DNA from: Streptomyces griseocarneus
GTDB lineage: Bacteria; Actinomycetota; Actinomycetes; Streptomycetales; Streptomycetaceae
Direction: 5' to 3'
NCBI GenBank assembly: GCA_003674045.1
Contig: PENC01000001.1
Location: 682,001-746,000 of the forward strand
Length of the DNA stretch: 64,000 nucleotides
Within the stretch, counting starts at the first letter, position 1. Each line of letters begins with the position of its first letter. This document shows positions 8,597 through 17,428 of this stretch, in pieces. The notes beneath the pieces were generated by a model. It was not told the origin of the DNA, did not search any database, and saw only the letters and a list, made by a program, of their open reading frames with translations. The position numbers were made by a program, and so were the translations under genes.

Positions 8597-10105
8597 TCAT
8601 GGGACGCGCTCGTGGACGGTGACCCGTCTGCCGTTCACGACGTAGTCGGCCGTTACCACGAAATACCTCCGCAAAACCTCCCGCTTCATTCGCTCCCGCA
8701 CCGGCCCCTCCCGCCCCGTCACCCCCGCCGCGTCGCCTATCACCACGACGCGCCGTTCCCGCAGCAGAGCCCTCCGGATCTTTGCCGGGGATGCCTCCTC
8801 GCCCTTCAATGTGCCGGAACGCTCGGGGCTTTCGGCCAGAGCGATGTCCTTGAGGCCGGTGAACTTCGTCGGCGAGACCAGGGCCGTGTCGCGCCGCGCC
8901 GCCGGGATGAAGAGGACGGCGTCGCCCGGTCGGGCGACCCGCGCTACGCGGTCGGCGGTCGAGAGGACGTCGTCGACGCGGCTGTGCGGCCCGCGCAGAT
9001 GGAGTTCGACGGGCAGGAGCGCGGTGAAGGCCACCGCGGCAGTTGTCCCGAGCAGTATTCCCGGCCGCAGCCGTCGTGCCACGGCCGTCCGTGTCGTCCA
9101 GCCGATCGCGAGTCCGGTCAGGAGCGCCAGTCCTATGTGCGTGTAGAGGACGTAGCGCACCAGATACACCGGCTGGATCAACGACGCCAGCACAAGGATC
9201 ACTTGAGGGACGGCCAGCAGCGGCAGTGCCACCGACGCGAGTGATACTCCTCCCGCACGGCCGTGCGGTATGCGGGCGCAGAGGCAGCCCGCCGCGATGA
9301 CGAGGCCGATGCCCAGGAGCGCGGGCCAGGTCAGAGGGCGTATCCATGACACCTGGAACGACTGGGCCCGGCTGGCCGCGATCAGCGGCAGTGCCCCGGC
9401 GACGGCGGCTGCCGAGGCCAGGGCCCAGCGCGTCACCGGCACACGCCCTGGCCGGGCGAGGGCGACCGTCAGCGCATGGGCGGGCAGCGCGAGCAAGGAG
9501 AACCAGTTGAGCAGCGCGCCGACGAGCAGCGTCAGGGCGTACGCGGCCCACCGCCACCGGGTGGCGGTGCCGGGGCGGCCGAGCGCGGTGACCAGGAGCC
9601 ATGTGGCCAGTGCCACGGTCGCCGTGACCAGGGCGTATGCCCGGCCCTCCTGGGCGTACTGCTGCACCGGCGGGAGCAGGGCGAAGACGAGCCCCGCGCC
9701 CAGACCGGCCCATGGGCCGGCGAGCCGTGCGCCGAGCGAGGCCGTGAGCGCGGCGGCGACGGCCATGGCCAGCACGGACGGCAGCCGCAGCGTGGCGAGA
9801 CTGTCCCCGAAGACGGCGAAGAGGCCGTGCATGAGCGCGTAGTACAGGCCGTGGACGAGGTCGACCTCGTCCAGCAGGTGCCGGATCTCCCCGAGCGAGC
9901 GGTGGGCGACCTGCCAGGTCGCGGCCTCGTCGCGCCACATGCTGCGCTGCCGCGTGATCCCCCACAGCCCGAGCGCGATCATCGCCGCCGCCGGAATGCC
10001 GGAAATCCACCATCGCCGCAGGTCAGAGGCGTGGTCGAGCGGTGTCCGGGTCCGGGTCCGGGTCGGGGGGACCGCGGGTGGCCGGAGCGGGGCCAGCGTC
10101 GCCAT
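8597..10105 (-). CDS. Integral-membrane glycosyltransferase, GT-C / GT39-like
   Basis: 502 residues with roughly ten hydrophobic segments. The acidic WRDEAATW motif (about residues 57-64), in the first extracytoplasmic loop, and the QEGRAYAL motif after the second or third membrane helix are typical of polyprenyl-phosphate-dependent mannosyltransferase-like proteins (GT-C fold). Such enzymes glycosylate lipids or proteins on the outer face of the membrane. The soluble C-terminal 150 residues are probably extracellular. The start is preceded by a GGGAGG ribosome site. A perfect 17-bp-arm palindrome lies 25 bp upstream of the start and may control it. Confidence 0.85.
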   Translation of the reverse strand: MATLAPLRPPAVPPTRTRTRTPLDHASDLRRWWISGIPAAAMIALGLWGITRQRSMWRDEAATWQVAHRSLGEIRHLLDEVDLVHGLYYALMHGLFAVFGDSLATLRLPSVLAMAVAAALTASLGARLAGPWAGLGAGLVFALLPPVQQYAQEGRAYALVTATVALATWLLVTALGRPGTATRWRWAAYALTLLVGALLNWFSLLALPAHALTVALARPGRVPVTRWALASAAAVAGALPLIAASRAQSFQVSWIRPLTWPALLGIGLVIAAGCLCARIPHGRAGGVSLASVALPLLAVPQVILVLASLIQPVYLVRYVLYTHIGLALLTGLAIGWTTRTAVARRLRPGILLGTTAAVAFTALLPVELHLRGPHSRVDDVLSTADRVARVARPGDAVLFIPAARRDTALVSPTKFTGLKDIALAESPERSGTLKGEEASPAKIRRALLRERRVVVIGDAAGVTGREGPVRERMKREVLRRYFVVTADYVVNGRRVTVHERVP

Positions 10106-10130
10106 GACGCACCGGCCTCCCTTCGCGTTT

Positions 10131-10168
10131 CATCATGCTTTCACTAATCAGTTAGTGAAAGCATGATG
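10131..10168. promoter_or_regulatory. Perfect 17-bp-arm palindrome upstream of the GT39-like gene
   Basis: The left arm CATCATGCTTTCACTAA (10131-10147) is exactly complementary to 10152-10168, around a 4-base loop (TCAG). It is AT-rich in a GC-rich background, lies 25 bp before the ATG of the membrane glycosyltransferase, and has no trailing T-run. This fits an operator better than a terminator. No dedicated regulator gene is adjacent. Confidence 0.6.
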
Positions 10169-10209
10169 AAGGAGGGGCGCGGCCGGGGTCAACTGAAGAT
10201 CGAACGCAG

Positions 10210-10245
10210 GAAGCCCCGGCGCGGACGGTTCCGCGCCGGGGCTTC
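10210..10245 (-). terminator. GC-rich hairpin terminator after the VOC gene
   Basis: Fifteen-base arms (GAAGCCCCGGCGCGG at 10210-10224 and its complement at 10231-10245) enclose a 6-base loop. It lies about 30 bp beyond the stop of the VOC gene on its transcript, the usual position for a Streptomyces terminator without a U-tract. Confidence 0.7.
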
Positions 10246-10274
10246 AGGGCCCTCGTGGAGAGGTGTGCGGTGGC

Positions 10275-10625
10275 TCAGCCGGGCTTGCGGTCGACGTACT
10301 CCAAGACCATGCCGTCCGGGTGCCGGGCCACCAGGTTGCGTCCGATGGGCGTCGGCACCGGCCCCGCGATGATCTCCGCGCCCACCGCGCGGAGATCGTC
10401 GAGCGACTCGTCGATGTCGGAGACGGCGATGGTGGCCGTGATCTTCCGGAGGATCGACAGCTCCCGTTCCGGCCCGCTCATCAGGAAAAAGCAGCCGACC
10501 GCGGCGACCGACACGCCGCCGCGCTGGAAGCGGAGCGCTTCCGCGCCGGTCAGGCGTTCGTAGACCGTGATGGCGGATTCCAGATCGGTGACGCACACCC
10601 TTAGCGAAGTCCCCAGAATGTTCAT
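10275..10625 (-). CDS. VOC-superfamily (glyoxalase/bleomycin-resistance fold) protein
   Basis: 116 residues, one full VOC domain of paired beta-alpha-beta-beta-beta units: LRVCVTDLESAITVYERLTG at the N-terminus, and the second half beginning ATIAVSDIDESLDDLRAVGA and ending HPDGMVLEYVDR with the metal-site glutamate. The family includes metal-dependent lyases, dioxygenases and drug-binding proteins. This short form does not allow a specific assignment. It is monocistronic, with a strong hairpin after the stop. Confidence 0.85.
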   Translation of the reverse strand: MNILGTSLRVCVTDLESAITVYERLTGAEALRFQRGGVSVAAVGCFFLMSGPERELSILRKITATIAVSDIDESLDDLRAVGAEIIAGPVPTPIGRNLVARHPDGMVLEYVDRKPG

Positions 10626-10742
10626 GGGAACAAGGCTAGTTGGCCGCGCAACCGCACCTGGCGGTCGCGCGGGATGTTTCCTCCGTTTCCCGGTCGTCCC
10701 TCGCGGGGCCCGGGGGTGGAGCCCCCGGGCCCCGCGGAGTCG

Positions 10743-11618
10743 TCAGCGGACCGTCACCGGGACCTGTCGCGCCGCCTGCGGCGCGTGGTGGCGGCTGATG
10801 TTCTTCTCGAGGAGGGCGAGGCACTCCGCCACCCCGACGCTGTCCGCCGTGAATTCCGGGAGCCGGCCCTCGGCCTCCTTGAGGCCGGTCAGGGCGCGGT
10901 CCATCGCCGTCTGTGCGGCGAACAGGCACGGGGTGCTGTAGATCGCCACGTCCACGCCGAGTTCGGAGAGCTCCGGCAGGGACAGGCGGGGGGACTTGCC
11001 GCCCGCTATCTGGTTGAAGAGCAGCGGTTTGTCGCCGATGACCTCGCGGACCTTGCGGATCCGGTCGACGCTGCGCACGCCGTCGACGAGGACCACGTCC
11101 GCGTCCGTCGCCGCGAGCGCCTTCGCGCGGCGCAGGATCTCCGCCTCCTCCGTGGCGTCGGTGCGGGCGACGACGACGAGGTCGCGGCGGGATGCGAGGA
11201 CCATGTCGAGCTTGTCCAGGTACTCCTCCAGTGGCAGCACCTGTTTGCCGTCCACGTGTCCGCAGCGCCGTGGGCGTTTCTGGTCCTCCAGGATCACTCC
11301 GGAGGCGCCGATCGCCTCCAGGTGCTGTACGACGTGGCAGGCCGTCTCGGGGTCGACGTAGCCGTCGTCGATGTCCACGAGCAGGTGCTGGCCGGGGAAC
11401 GCCAGCCGCAGCCGCTGTACGAAGGCCACGAGGTCGGGCCAGGCGATGAAGCCGATGTCCGGCAGTCCGTAGTGGGACGCGGCGAAGCCGAAGCCCGAGA
11501 CGAACATGCCGTCGTAGTGCTGGGCCGCCGCCGAGGCGGAGAACATGTCGAAGACGCCGATCAGGGGCGTCGTCCCGGTTTCCGCGATGGCCGCACGTAG
11601 CCGATCGGGGTGGTTCAC
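10743..11618 (-). CDS. Isocitrate lyase / PEP mutase superfamily protein
   Basis: 291 residues, TIM-barrel C-C lyase family. Visible features are the metal-binding segment DIDDGYVDP (about residues 82-90) and the catalytic loop EDQKRPRRCGH with Cys119. The CGH signature is that of isocitrate, methylisocitrate and dimethylmalate lyases, not of PEP mutase, so C-C cleavage of a 2-hydroxy or 3-hydroxy dicarboxylate is the best guess. The GTG start at 11618 was chosen because CGGAGGG lies 4 bp upstream. The open frame continues further 5' without homology. Substrate unknown. Confidence 0.83.
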   Translation of the reverse strand: MNHPDRLRAAIAETGTTPLIGVFDMFSASAAAQHYDGMFVSGFGFAASHYGLPDIGFIAWPDLVAFVQRLRLAFPGQHLLVDIDDGYVDPETACHVVQHLEAIGASGVILEDQKRPRRCGHVDGKQVLPLEEYLDKLDMVLASRRDLVVVARTDATEEAEILRRAKALAATDADVVLVDGVRSVDRIRKVREVIGDKPLLFNQIAGGKSPRLSLPELSELGVDVAIYSTPCLFAAQTAMDRALTGLKEAEGRLPEFTADSVGVAECLALLEKNISRHHAPQAARQVPVTVR

Positions 11619-12097
11619 GGTACCCTCCGAACGTTGGGTTGCGTGGACGCGTCGGACCGGCAAATGCCTGTCGAAGCCGAGCCGGTGACGAGGCGTCACG
11701 GGAACTCATCTGGGATACGCAGCAAGGGCAGGGCCGGGAACTCACGCTGGCGGGCGGGGGTCCCGGCCTTCGTTCGTGTTCGGGGCGGTGCAGGTGCCAT
11801 CCGGACGTTAGTCAAGGAATGGTCATGCGGCAATGTTGGCAAAGTAAAAAGGAGATTGCCGCGATGCTTTTGAGACGGGCGCCGCGCCACCCCTGACCCA
11901 CCCGCGCACCGACTTCCCCGGCCTGTCCTGCGGCCCGCCAGCTCACCGCATATGGATGGGGTAAGGGAGGATGACCTTACTCATTGGCTTCCGAGGCGGC
12001 GCGCACAATGGCGCGTTCACCCCGCAGCCGCTGAAAGGCCGTACGCGAGCGTCCGCTCGCCTCGCCGCCGCCCCGGCTCGCGCCGACAATGGGTGCC
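11619..12097. other. Divergent intergenic region with a short inverted repeat
   Basis: About 480 bp between the lyase gene and the TIGR03086 gene. It contains an AT-richer patch at 11810-11870 and an inverted repeat GTAAGG-N8-CCTTAC at 11961-11980, a possible operator or promoter element. An 11-codon frame at 11863-11895 has an AAAGGAG-like site, but I do not count it as a gene. Confidence 0.35.
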
Positions 12098-12670
12098 ATG
12101 ACATCCCGTACGCTGCTCGCCCGGCACGGCGAGGCCCTCGACCTGTTCACCGACCGCGTGCACGCCGTCGGCGCCCGGCAGTGGGAAGCGCCGACGCCCT
12201 GCACCGAGTGGACCGTGCGCGACCTCGTCAACCACCTGACCGCCGAACAGCTCTGGGTGCCGCCCCTGTTGGAGGGCGCGACCCTCGAGGACGTCGGTGA
12301 CGCGTACGACGGCGACGTCCTCGGCGACGACCCGGTCGCCGCCTGGGACGAGGCGGCCGGGGCCGCCCGTGAGGCGTTCGCCGCGCCGGGCGCGCTGGAA
12401 CGGACCGTCACGCTCTCCTACGGCCCCACCGGTGCCGACGCCTACGCCGCCCAGATGACGGCGGACGCCGTCGTGCACGCGTGGGACCTCTCCCGTGGCA
12501 TCGGCGCCGACGAACGCCTCTCGAAGGCGCTCGTCGACTTCACCCGTCGCGAGGTCGGCCCGTACGCCGACTCCCTCGCCGGGTCCGGCCTGTTCGCCCG
12601 TCCCGTCGAACCGCCCAAGGGCGCCGACGCGCAGACGCGCCTGCTGTCCTTGCTGGGCCGTCAGGTGTGA
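12098..12670 (+). CDS. TIGR03086-family (DinB/MDMPI-like) protein
   Basis: 190 residues. The N-terminal four-helix region has the pattern of the mycothiol-dependent maleylpyruvate-isomerase and DinB superfamily: PTPCTEWTVRDLVNHL at about residues 31-46 and a later ADAVVHAWDLSRGIG, whose histidines would form the metal site. These enzymes use mycothiol as cosubstrate. The particular reaction is not known for TIGR03086. Two in-frame ATGs exist (12089 and 12098), and the second is taken. The 3' end overlaps the convergent pyruvate-oxidase gene by 10 bp. Confidence 0.83.
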   Translation: MTSRTLLARHGEALDLFTDRVHAVGARQWEAPTPCTEWTVRDLVNHLTAEQLWVPPLLEGATLEDVGDAYDGDVLGDDPVAAWDEAAGAAREAFAAPGALERTVTLSYGPTGADAYAAQMTADAVVHAWDLSRGIGADERLSKALVDFTRREVGPYADSLAGSGLFARPVEPPKGADAQTRLLSLLGRQV

Positions 12671-14361
12671 CGACCGGTCAATTCGTGGTCCGTGTGCGGC
12701 GGGACCGGCGGGACGTCCGGGTCCGTCAGGAACTCCACGACCGCCGGGCCCTCCGCGGCCAGGGCCTGGCGCCAGGCCCCCTCGACGTGCTCGGGGCGCT
12801 CCACCCGGATGCCGGTCAGGCCGATCGTGCGGGCGAACGCCGCGTACGACACGTCGGGCAGCTGCTGGGACGGCAGGAACTGCGGGGAGCCGCTCATCGC
12901 CCGCATCTCCCATGTCACCTGGTTGAGGTCGTGGTTGTTCCACACGCCGACGACCAGCCGCGGGTCGTCCCACTGCGCGTGGTACTTGGCGGCGGTGATC
13001 AGCTCGGCCATGCCGTTCATCTGCATCGCGCCGTCCCCGACCAGCCCCACCACCGGCCGGTTGGGGTGTGCGAACTTCGCGCCGATCGCGTACGGCACCC
13101 CACAGCCCATCGTGGCGAGCGTCCCCGACAGTGAACCCCGCATCGTGCCGCGCATGCGGATGTGCCGCGCGTACCAGTGGGCGACCGAGCCCGAGTCGGA
13201 GGTGAGGATCGCGTTGTCCGGCAGCAGCGGCGACAGCGCCCGCGCCACGTACTCCGGGTTGATCGGCTCCGCGGCCACCCCCGCCCGCCCGGCCATGACC
13301 TCCTCCCAGCGCCGCACGCCCGCGATCACCTGCTCCTGCCACGCGCGCCCCTCCTTGCGGCGCAGCAGCGGCAGCAGCCGCCGGAGGGCCGCCCGCGCGT
13401 CACCGATCACGTTCACCTCGTACGGATACCGCATCCCGATCATGTGCGGGTCGATGTCGATCTGCACGCCGCGCGCCTGGCCGTACTCCGGCAGGAACTG
13501 CGCGTACGGGAAGCTGGAACCGATCGTCAGCAGCGTGTCGCAGTCGCGCATCAGCTCGTACGACGGGCGGGTGCCCAGCAGACCCACCGCGCCTGTCACG
13601 TAAGGGAGTTCGTCGCTCAGCGCGTCCTTGCCCAGCAGGGCCTTCGCCACCCCGGCGCCCAGGACGTCCGCGACCTCCCCGGTCTCGGCCCGGGCGCCCG
13701 CCGCGCCCTGCCCGATGAGGATCGCGACCTTCTCGCCCGCGTTGAGCACCTCCGCCGCCCGGTGCAGCGAGTCGTCCGACGGCACCGCCTGCCAGCCGCT
13801 GCGGTCCAGGCTGGACGGCACCATCTTCATGTCGTGCGTGGGCGGGGAGTAGTCCAGGTCCTGGACGTCGCCGGGGACGATGACGGCCGTGGGAGCGCGG
13901 CGCGCGTACGCGATGCGGATCGCCCGGTCGAGGACGTTCGGCAGCTGCTCGGGGACGTTCACCGTCTCCAGGAAGTCGGACGCCACATCCTTGAAGAGCG
14001 AGTGCAGGTCCACTTCCTGCTGGTAGGCGCCGCCCATCGCCGACCGGTGCGTCTGCCCGACGACGGCCACGACCGGCACATGGTCGAGCTTCGCGTCGTA
14101 GAGCCCGTTGAGCAGGTGGATCGCGCCCGGCCCGGACGTCGCCGCGCACACGCCCAGCCGTCCGCTGAACTTCGCGTAGCCGACCGCCTCGAACGCGGAC
14201 ATCTCCTCGTGCCGGGACTGGATGAAGCGGGGCTGGTTGTCGGCCCGCTCCCAGGCGGCGAGCAGGCCGTTGATGCCGTCGCCCGGATAGCCGAATACGT
14301 GGTCGACGTTCCAGGCGCGTAGTCGGGCCAGAAGGAAGTCCGACACTTTCCGGCTGCTCAT
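12661..14361 (-). CDS. Thiamine-diphosphate-dependent pyruvate oxidase / dehydrogenase
   Basis: 566 residues with the three-domain ThDP fold. The N-terminal pyrimidine-binding domain has VFGYPGDGING and the catalytic glutamate in QSRHEEMSAFEA (about residues 48-59). A central FAD-type domain follows (IGQGAAGARAETGEVAD, LTIGSSFPYAQF). The C-terminal ThDP-binding domain has GDGAMQMNGMAELITA near residue 430. This is the PoxB group, which converts pyruvate to acetate or acetyl phosphate plus CO2. It is not acetolactate synthase, since no regulatory subunit gene is adjacent. It is monocistronic, and the upstream gap is full of dispersed repeats. Confidence 0.88.
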   Translation of the reverse strand: MSSRKVSDFLLARLRAWNVDHVFGYPGDGINGLLAAWERADNQPRFIQSRHEEMSAFEAVGYAKFSGRLGVCAATSGPGAIHLLNGLYDAKLDHVPVVAVVGQTHRSAMGGAYQQEVDLHSLFKDVASDFLETVNVPEQLPNVLDRAIRIAYARRAPTAVIVPGDVQDLDYSPPTHDMKMVPSSLDRSGWQAVPSDDSLHRAAEVLNAGEKVAILIGQGAAGARAETGEVADVLGAGVAKALLGKDALSDELPYVTGAVGLLGTRPSYELMRDCDTLLTIGSSFPYAQFLPEYGQARGVQIDIDPHMIGMRYPYEVNVIGDARAALRRLLPLLRRKEGRAWQEQVIAGVRRWEEVMAGRAGVAAEPINPEYVARALSPLLPDNAILTSDSGSVAHWYARHIRMRGTMRGSLSGTLATMGCGVPYAIGAKFAHPNRPVVGLVGDGAMQMNGMAELITAAKYHAQWDDPRLVVGVWNNHDLNQVTWEMRAMSGSPQFLPSQQLPDVSYAAFARTIGLTGIRVERPEHVEGAWRQALAAEGPAVVEFLTDPDVPPVPPHTDHELTGRHT

Positions 14362-14472
14362 GGGGGTGGGGTAACCGTTCCTTTTGTTCTGAAACGCTGC
14401 GTCTGGCTGCGCCGCGAGCCGGTGCGCCTACGGGGGTGCGGCTTGCGCTTCGCGTGCGTCTGCGGCCCGGTG

Positions 14473-14623
14473 GGGGCTTGTCGCGCAGTTCCCCGCGCCC
14501 CTGACGGGGCGCCCCCGCCGCGGGCTGCGCTCACGCATCCACCCCCGTTTGTGGGCAGGCGTTCCGCACGGCTGGGGGTCCCCCCGGACGGAGTCTGGGG
14601 GAGGGTGGGCACAAACGGGACCA
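14473..14623. repeat. R1 and R3 dispersed repeats in a divergent gap
   Basis: The 403-bp gap 14362-14764 holds an inverted R1 copy at 14473-14511 (hairpin GCGCCCC-TGAC-GGGGCGC) and an R3 copy at 14546-14623, whose ends GTTTGTGGGC and GGGCACAAAC are complementary. The segment shared with 8401-8475 includes GGCTGGGGGTCC and GACGGAGTCTGGGGGAGG. No gene is visible. Confidence 0.8.
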
Positions 14624-14764
14624 TTGGCCGTAACCGACCACCGCGGGGGTCTGGGGGCGGAGCCCCCAGGAGCGCACCCCCGCCGTGGGGCGCGTCGTGT
14701 CGGGCGGCTGCGGCACGCCTGATCTGCGAAGGTAGCCGCAGAAGCGACCCACGCGGAGGTGCGG

Positions 14765-15973
14765 ATGCAGGCGAGCCTTCCCGCGCTCACGGACGTCAGC
14801 GCGCCGGAGCGCGGACTGCCCGTACTGCCGGAGCTCGCCGCACGCCTCGCCGGCGAGGCGGCCCGCAGCAGGCCCGAACCCGTCGGCGGCGGCGAGGAGC
14901 TGCGGGCCGCGGCCTGCGGCTACTGGGCGCGCCGCGGTCTGCCCACCGACCCCGAGCAGGTCGTGGCCGCCCCCGGCGGCCCCCCGCTGCTGCTCGCCCT
15001 GCTGGCCGCGGCGGGCGGTGACGTCCTGCTCACCCGCCCCTGCGCCGCCTGGTACGCGCCGCTCGCCCGGCTCGCCGGGAGCCCCGCGTTCCATGTGCCC
15101 GTGCCCGCCGAGTGCGGTGGCGTGCCCGATCCGTTCGCGCTGCTGGAGACCGTGCGCCGCATCCGCGCCGAGGGCGGCAGGCCGCGGGTGCTGCTGCTGT
15201 CGGCGGCCGACGACCCGACCGGCACCCTCGCGCCGCCCGAGATCCTGCACGAGGTCTGCGAGGCGGCGGTCGCCGAACGGATGACGGTGATCAGCGACGA
15301 GACCTGGCGCGACGCCCGCCACCACCCCGGCGGGAGCGTCTTCCTCGGGCCCGCCGAGATGTGGCCCGAGCACGTCGTCGTCCTCACCGACCTCGCCGGG
15401 GCCCTCACCCCCACCGCGTGGCCCGCCGCCGTGGCCCGCTTCCCGGCCGCGGGCCGAGGCCCCGCCCTGCGGGCCCGGGTCACCGAGGCCCTGGCCGCCG
15501 TCCGCGCCGAGCTGCCGCCCCCCGTCGCCGCGGCCGCCGCCTACGCGCTCGCCGAGCCCGCACCCGTACGGGCCAGGACGGCCGCCGCCGCCCGCCTCCA
15601 CGGCACCCTGGCGGCGGCCACCCGCGAGCGGCTCGTCGCCGCCAGGGTGCTCAGCAGGCCCCCGCAGACCGGCCCCTACCTCTACGCCGACCTCGGCGAG
15701 CTGCGTACCGTGCTCGCCGCCCGCGCCATCACCGACTCCGTCGAGCTGGAGGCCCACCTCAGCGCCGCGCTCGGCCGCCCCGTCCCCGGCGGGCACCGCT
15801 TCGGGGACGCCCCCGACGAGCTCAGGGTGCGGATCTCCACCCCGCCCCTGCTCGGCGCCACCGACGCCGAGCGGCAGCGTGCCCTCGACGCGCCTGATCC
15901 GCTCGCGCTGCCCGGGGTCCTGACGGCACTGACCGAATTCGGTTCGGTCTTCCGCGACCTCGCCGACGGCTGA
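14765..15973 (+). CDS. Aminotransferase-fold protein lacking the PLP lysine
   Basis: 402 residues with the layout of fold type I (class I/II) aminotransferases: APGGPPLLLALLAAAGGDVLL in the cofactor-loop position (split here as APGGPPLLLALL plus the rest), DDPTGTL where NPTG is expected, and SDETW with the pyridine-binding aspartate (Asp178). The region that should hold the Schiff-base lysine reads VVLTDLAGALTPTAWPAAV and has none. I find no lysine anywhere in the protein. It therefore cannot be a conventional transaminase. The ATG at 14765 was chosen over the GTG at 14759 because CGGAGG ends 6 bp before it. An MBL-fold hydrolase follows 117 bp later. Confidence 0.78.
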   Translation: MQASLPALTDVSAPERGLPVLPELAARLAGEAARSRPEPVGGGEELRAAACGYWARRGLPTDPEQVVAAPGGPPLLLALLAAAGGDVLLTRPCAAWYAPLARLAGSPAFHVPVPAECGGVPDPFALLETVRRIRAEGGRPRVLLLSAADDPTGTLAPPEILHEVCEAAVAERMTVISDETWRDARHHPGGSVFLGPAEMWPEHVVVLTDLAGALTPTAWPAAVARFPAAGRGPALRARVTEALAAVRAELPPPVAAAAAYALAEPAPVRARTAAAARLHGTLAAATRERLVAARVLSRPPQTGPYLYADLGELRTVLAARAITDSVELEAHLSAALGRPVPGGHRFGDAPDELRVRISTPPLLGATDAERQRALDAPDPLALPGVLTALTEFGSVFRDLADG

Positions 15974-16090
15974 CCTACCGTCGATGCCGACCGTGCGCAC
16001 TTCAGTCCCCCGGCCCGCCACCGCGGCCGGTCCCGGCCGCCGCACGGAGCGCAGCCCCTCCCCGGTTCCCGACCGATTGGAGCCCTCCCG

Positions 16091-17146
16091 ATGACCGAGC
16101 GGACCGAGCGCTCCCTCGCCGAGCCAGAGCCCGATCCCGTTGTCACCCGCCACCGGACCCGCGCGCTCCCCGCGCCGCGCCCGCTCGGCGAGCGCCGCCT
16201 GTGGCCCCGGTCCTTCGCCGACCGCCTCACCGCCCCGCTGCCCGGCGTCCGCGCCCTGGCCCGGCTCGCCCGCGAGGGCAGCCTGCGCCCGCCTGCCGCA
16301 GCCCTCCGTGACCTCTCCGCCCTGCCCGTCGGGCCCGCCCCGCTGCCCGCCGTCGACGCCGCCACCACCGCCGTCACCTGGGCCGGGCACGCCAGCTGGG
16401 TGCTGCGCATCGGCGGCCTCACGATCCTCACCGACCCCGTCTGGTCCCGCAGGATCCTCGGCACGCCCGCGCGGCTCACCCCGGTCGGCGTCGGCTGGGA
16501 GGACCTCCCGCCCGTCGACGCGGTCGTCATCAGCCACAACCACTACGACCACCTCGACGCGCCCACCCTGCGGCGGCTGCCCCGTACGACCCCGCTCCTG
16601 CTCCCCGCCGGACTCGCCCGCTGGGCGCGCCGCCGCCGCTTCACCAACGTCACCGAGCTCGACTGGTGGGAGGCCGTCGAGCTGCCGGGCCCGGCCGGCC
16701 CGGTCCGCTGCGACTTCGTTCCCGCCCACCACTGGAGCAAGCGCACCCTCACCGACACCTGCCGCTCCCTGTGGGGCGGCTGGGTCCTCACGGCGCCCGG
16801 CGGGCAGCGCGTCTATTTCGCGGGGGACACCGGCTACGGCCACTGGTTCGAGGCCATCGGCCGCCGCTACGAGGCCATCGACCTCGCGCTGCTGCCCATC
16901 GGCGCCTACGAGCCGCGCTGGATGCTGGGCCCCGTCCACACGGACCCCGAGGAGGCGGTACGCGCCTGCGGCGACCTGGGCGCGCGGGCGATGGCCCCCA
17001 TGCACTGGTCGACGTTCGTCCTCTCGGCCGAGCCGCCCCTGGAACCGCTGCTCCGCGCCCGCGCGGCATGGGAGGCGGCGGGCAGAGCACGCGAAGACCT
17101 GTGGGACCTGCCGATCGGCGCGAGCAGGGTGCTGGGCGCCGCGTAA
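16091..17146 (+). CDS. MBL-fold metallo-hydrolase, NAPE-PLD-like
   Basis: 351 residues. The dinuclear-metal motif HNHYDHLD is at residues 149-156, followed by PAHHWSKRT, FAGDTGYG and a late MAPMHWSTF. This set matches the family of N-acyl-phosphatidylethanolamine-hydrolysing phospholipase D and UlaG-like lactonases. The first 85 residues are a proline/arginine-rich extension without a signal peptide. It probably forms a transcription unit with the upstream lysine-less aminotransferase-like gene. The bacterial substrate is unknown. Confidence 0.85.
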   Translation: MTERTERSLAEPEPDPVVTRHRTRALPAPRPLGERRLWPRSFADRLTAPLPGVRALARLAREGSLRPPAAALRDLSALPVGPAPLPAVDAATTAVTWAGHASWVLRIGGLTILTDPVWSRRILGTPARLTPVGVGWEDLPPVDAVVISHNHYDHLDAPTLRRLPRTTPLLLPAGLARWARRRRFTNVTELDWWEAVELPGPAGPVRCDFVPAHHWSKRTLTDTCRSLWGGWVLTAPGGQRVYFAGDTGYGHWFEAIGRRYEAIDLALLPIGAYEPRWMLGPVHTDPEEAVRACGDLGARAMAPMHWSTFVLSAEPPLEPLLRARAAWEAAGRAREDLWDLPIGASRVLGAA

Positions 17147-17151
17147 GCCGG

Positions 17152-17169
17152 GCGCCCCGTCAGGGGCGC
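17152..17169 (+). terminator. GC hairpin after the MBL hydrolase gene
   Basis: GCGCCCC-GTCA-GGGGCGC begins 6 bp after the stop codon. It is the hairpin half of the R1 dispersed repeat. The usual downstream GGGGAACTGCGCGACC tail is degenerate here. Confidence 0.6.
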
Positions 17170-17428
17170 GGGGCTGTGACATTGTGCGGCTCCGCCGCGT
17201 GGGCGCGCCCAGCCCCACCGGCCCGCAGCCGAGGAACGACACCTTTACGGTTCCTTTGCAGCGGTGAACGAATCACTGTGGCAGGCCCCCACCACAGCAC
17301 CTTTTCCGGCCTCCGGTACCGCACCACGGGACAAAAAACAAGGATTTTGTTGGGGCCCCCAGTCCGGTGACCATGTCGTGTCGCACAGATCCGGCGACCT
17401 GCCCGCAGGACGAGAGGCACACCCCCTC

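Noticed and set aside
11863..11895. An 11-codon frame with a good ribosome site, resembling a leader peptide (MLLRRAPRHP)
   Set aside because: It lacks the cysteine or regulatory codon run of known actinobacterial leader peptides, and the next gene is 200 bp away with no biosynthetic link.
12661..14361. Acetolactate synthase (IlvB)
   Set aside because: No regulatory subunit gene is nearby, and the sequence has the HEE and YQQEVDLHSLFKDV features of pyruvate oxidase/dehydrogenase.
14531..17242. A 903-codon open frame on the minus strand, and similar long ones at 2107-3942, 6067-8478 and 61801-63942
   Set aside because: They are antisense shadows of well-supported genes in a GC-rich genome, have low-complexity Arg/Gly/Pro composition, no homology and no sensible start.
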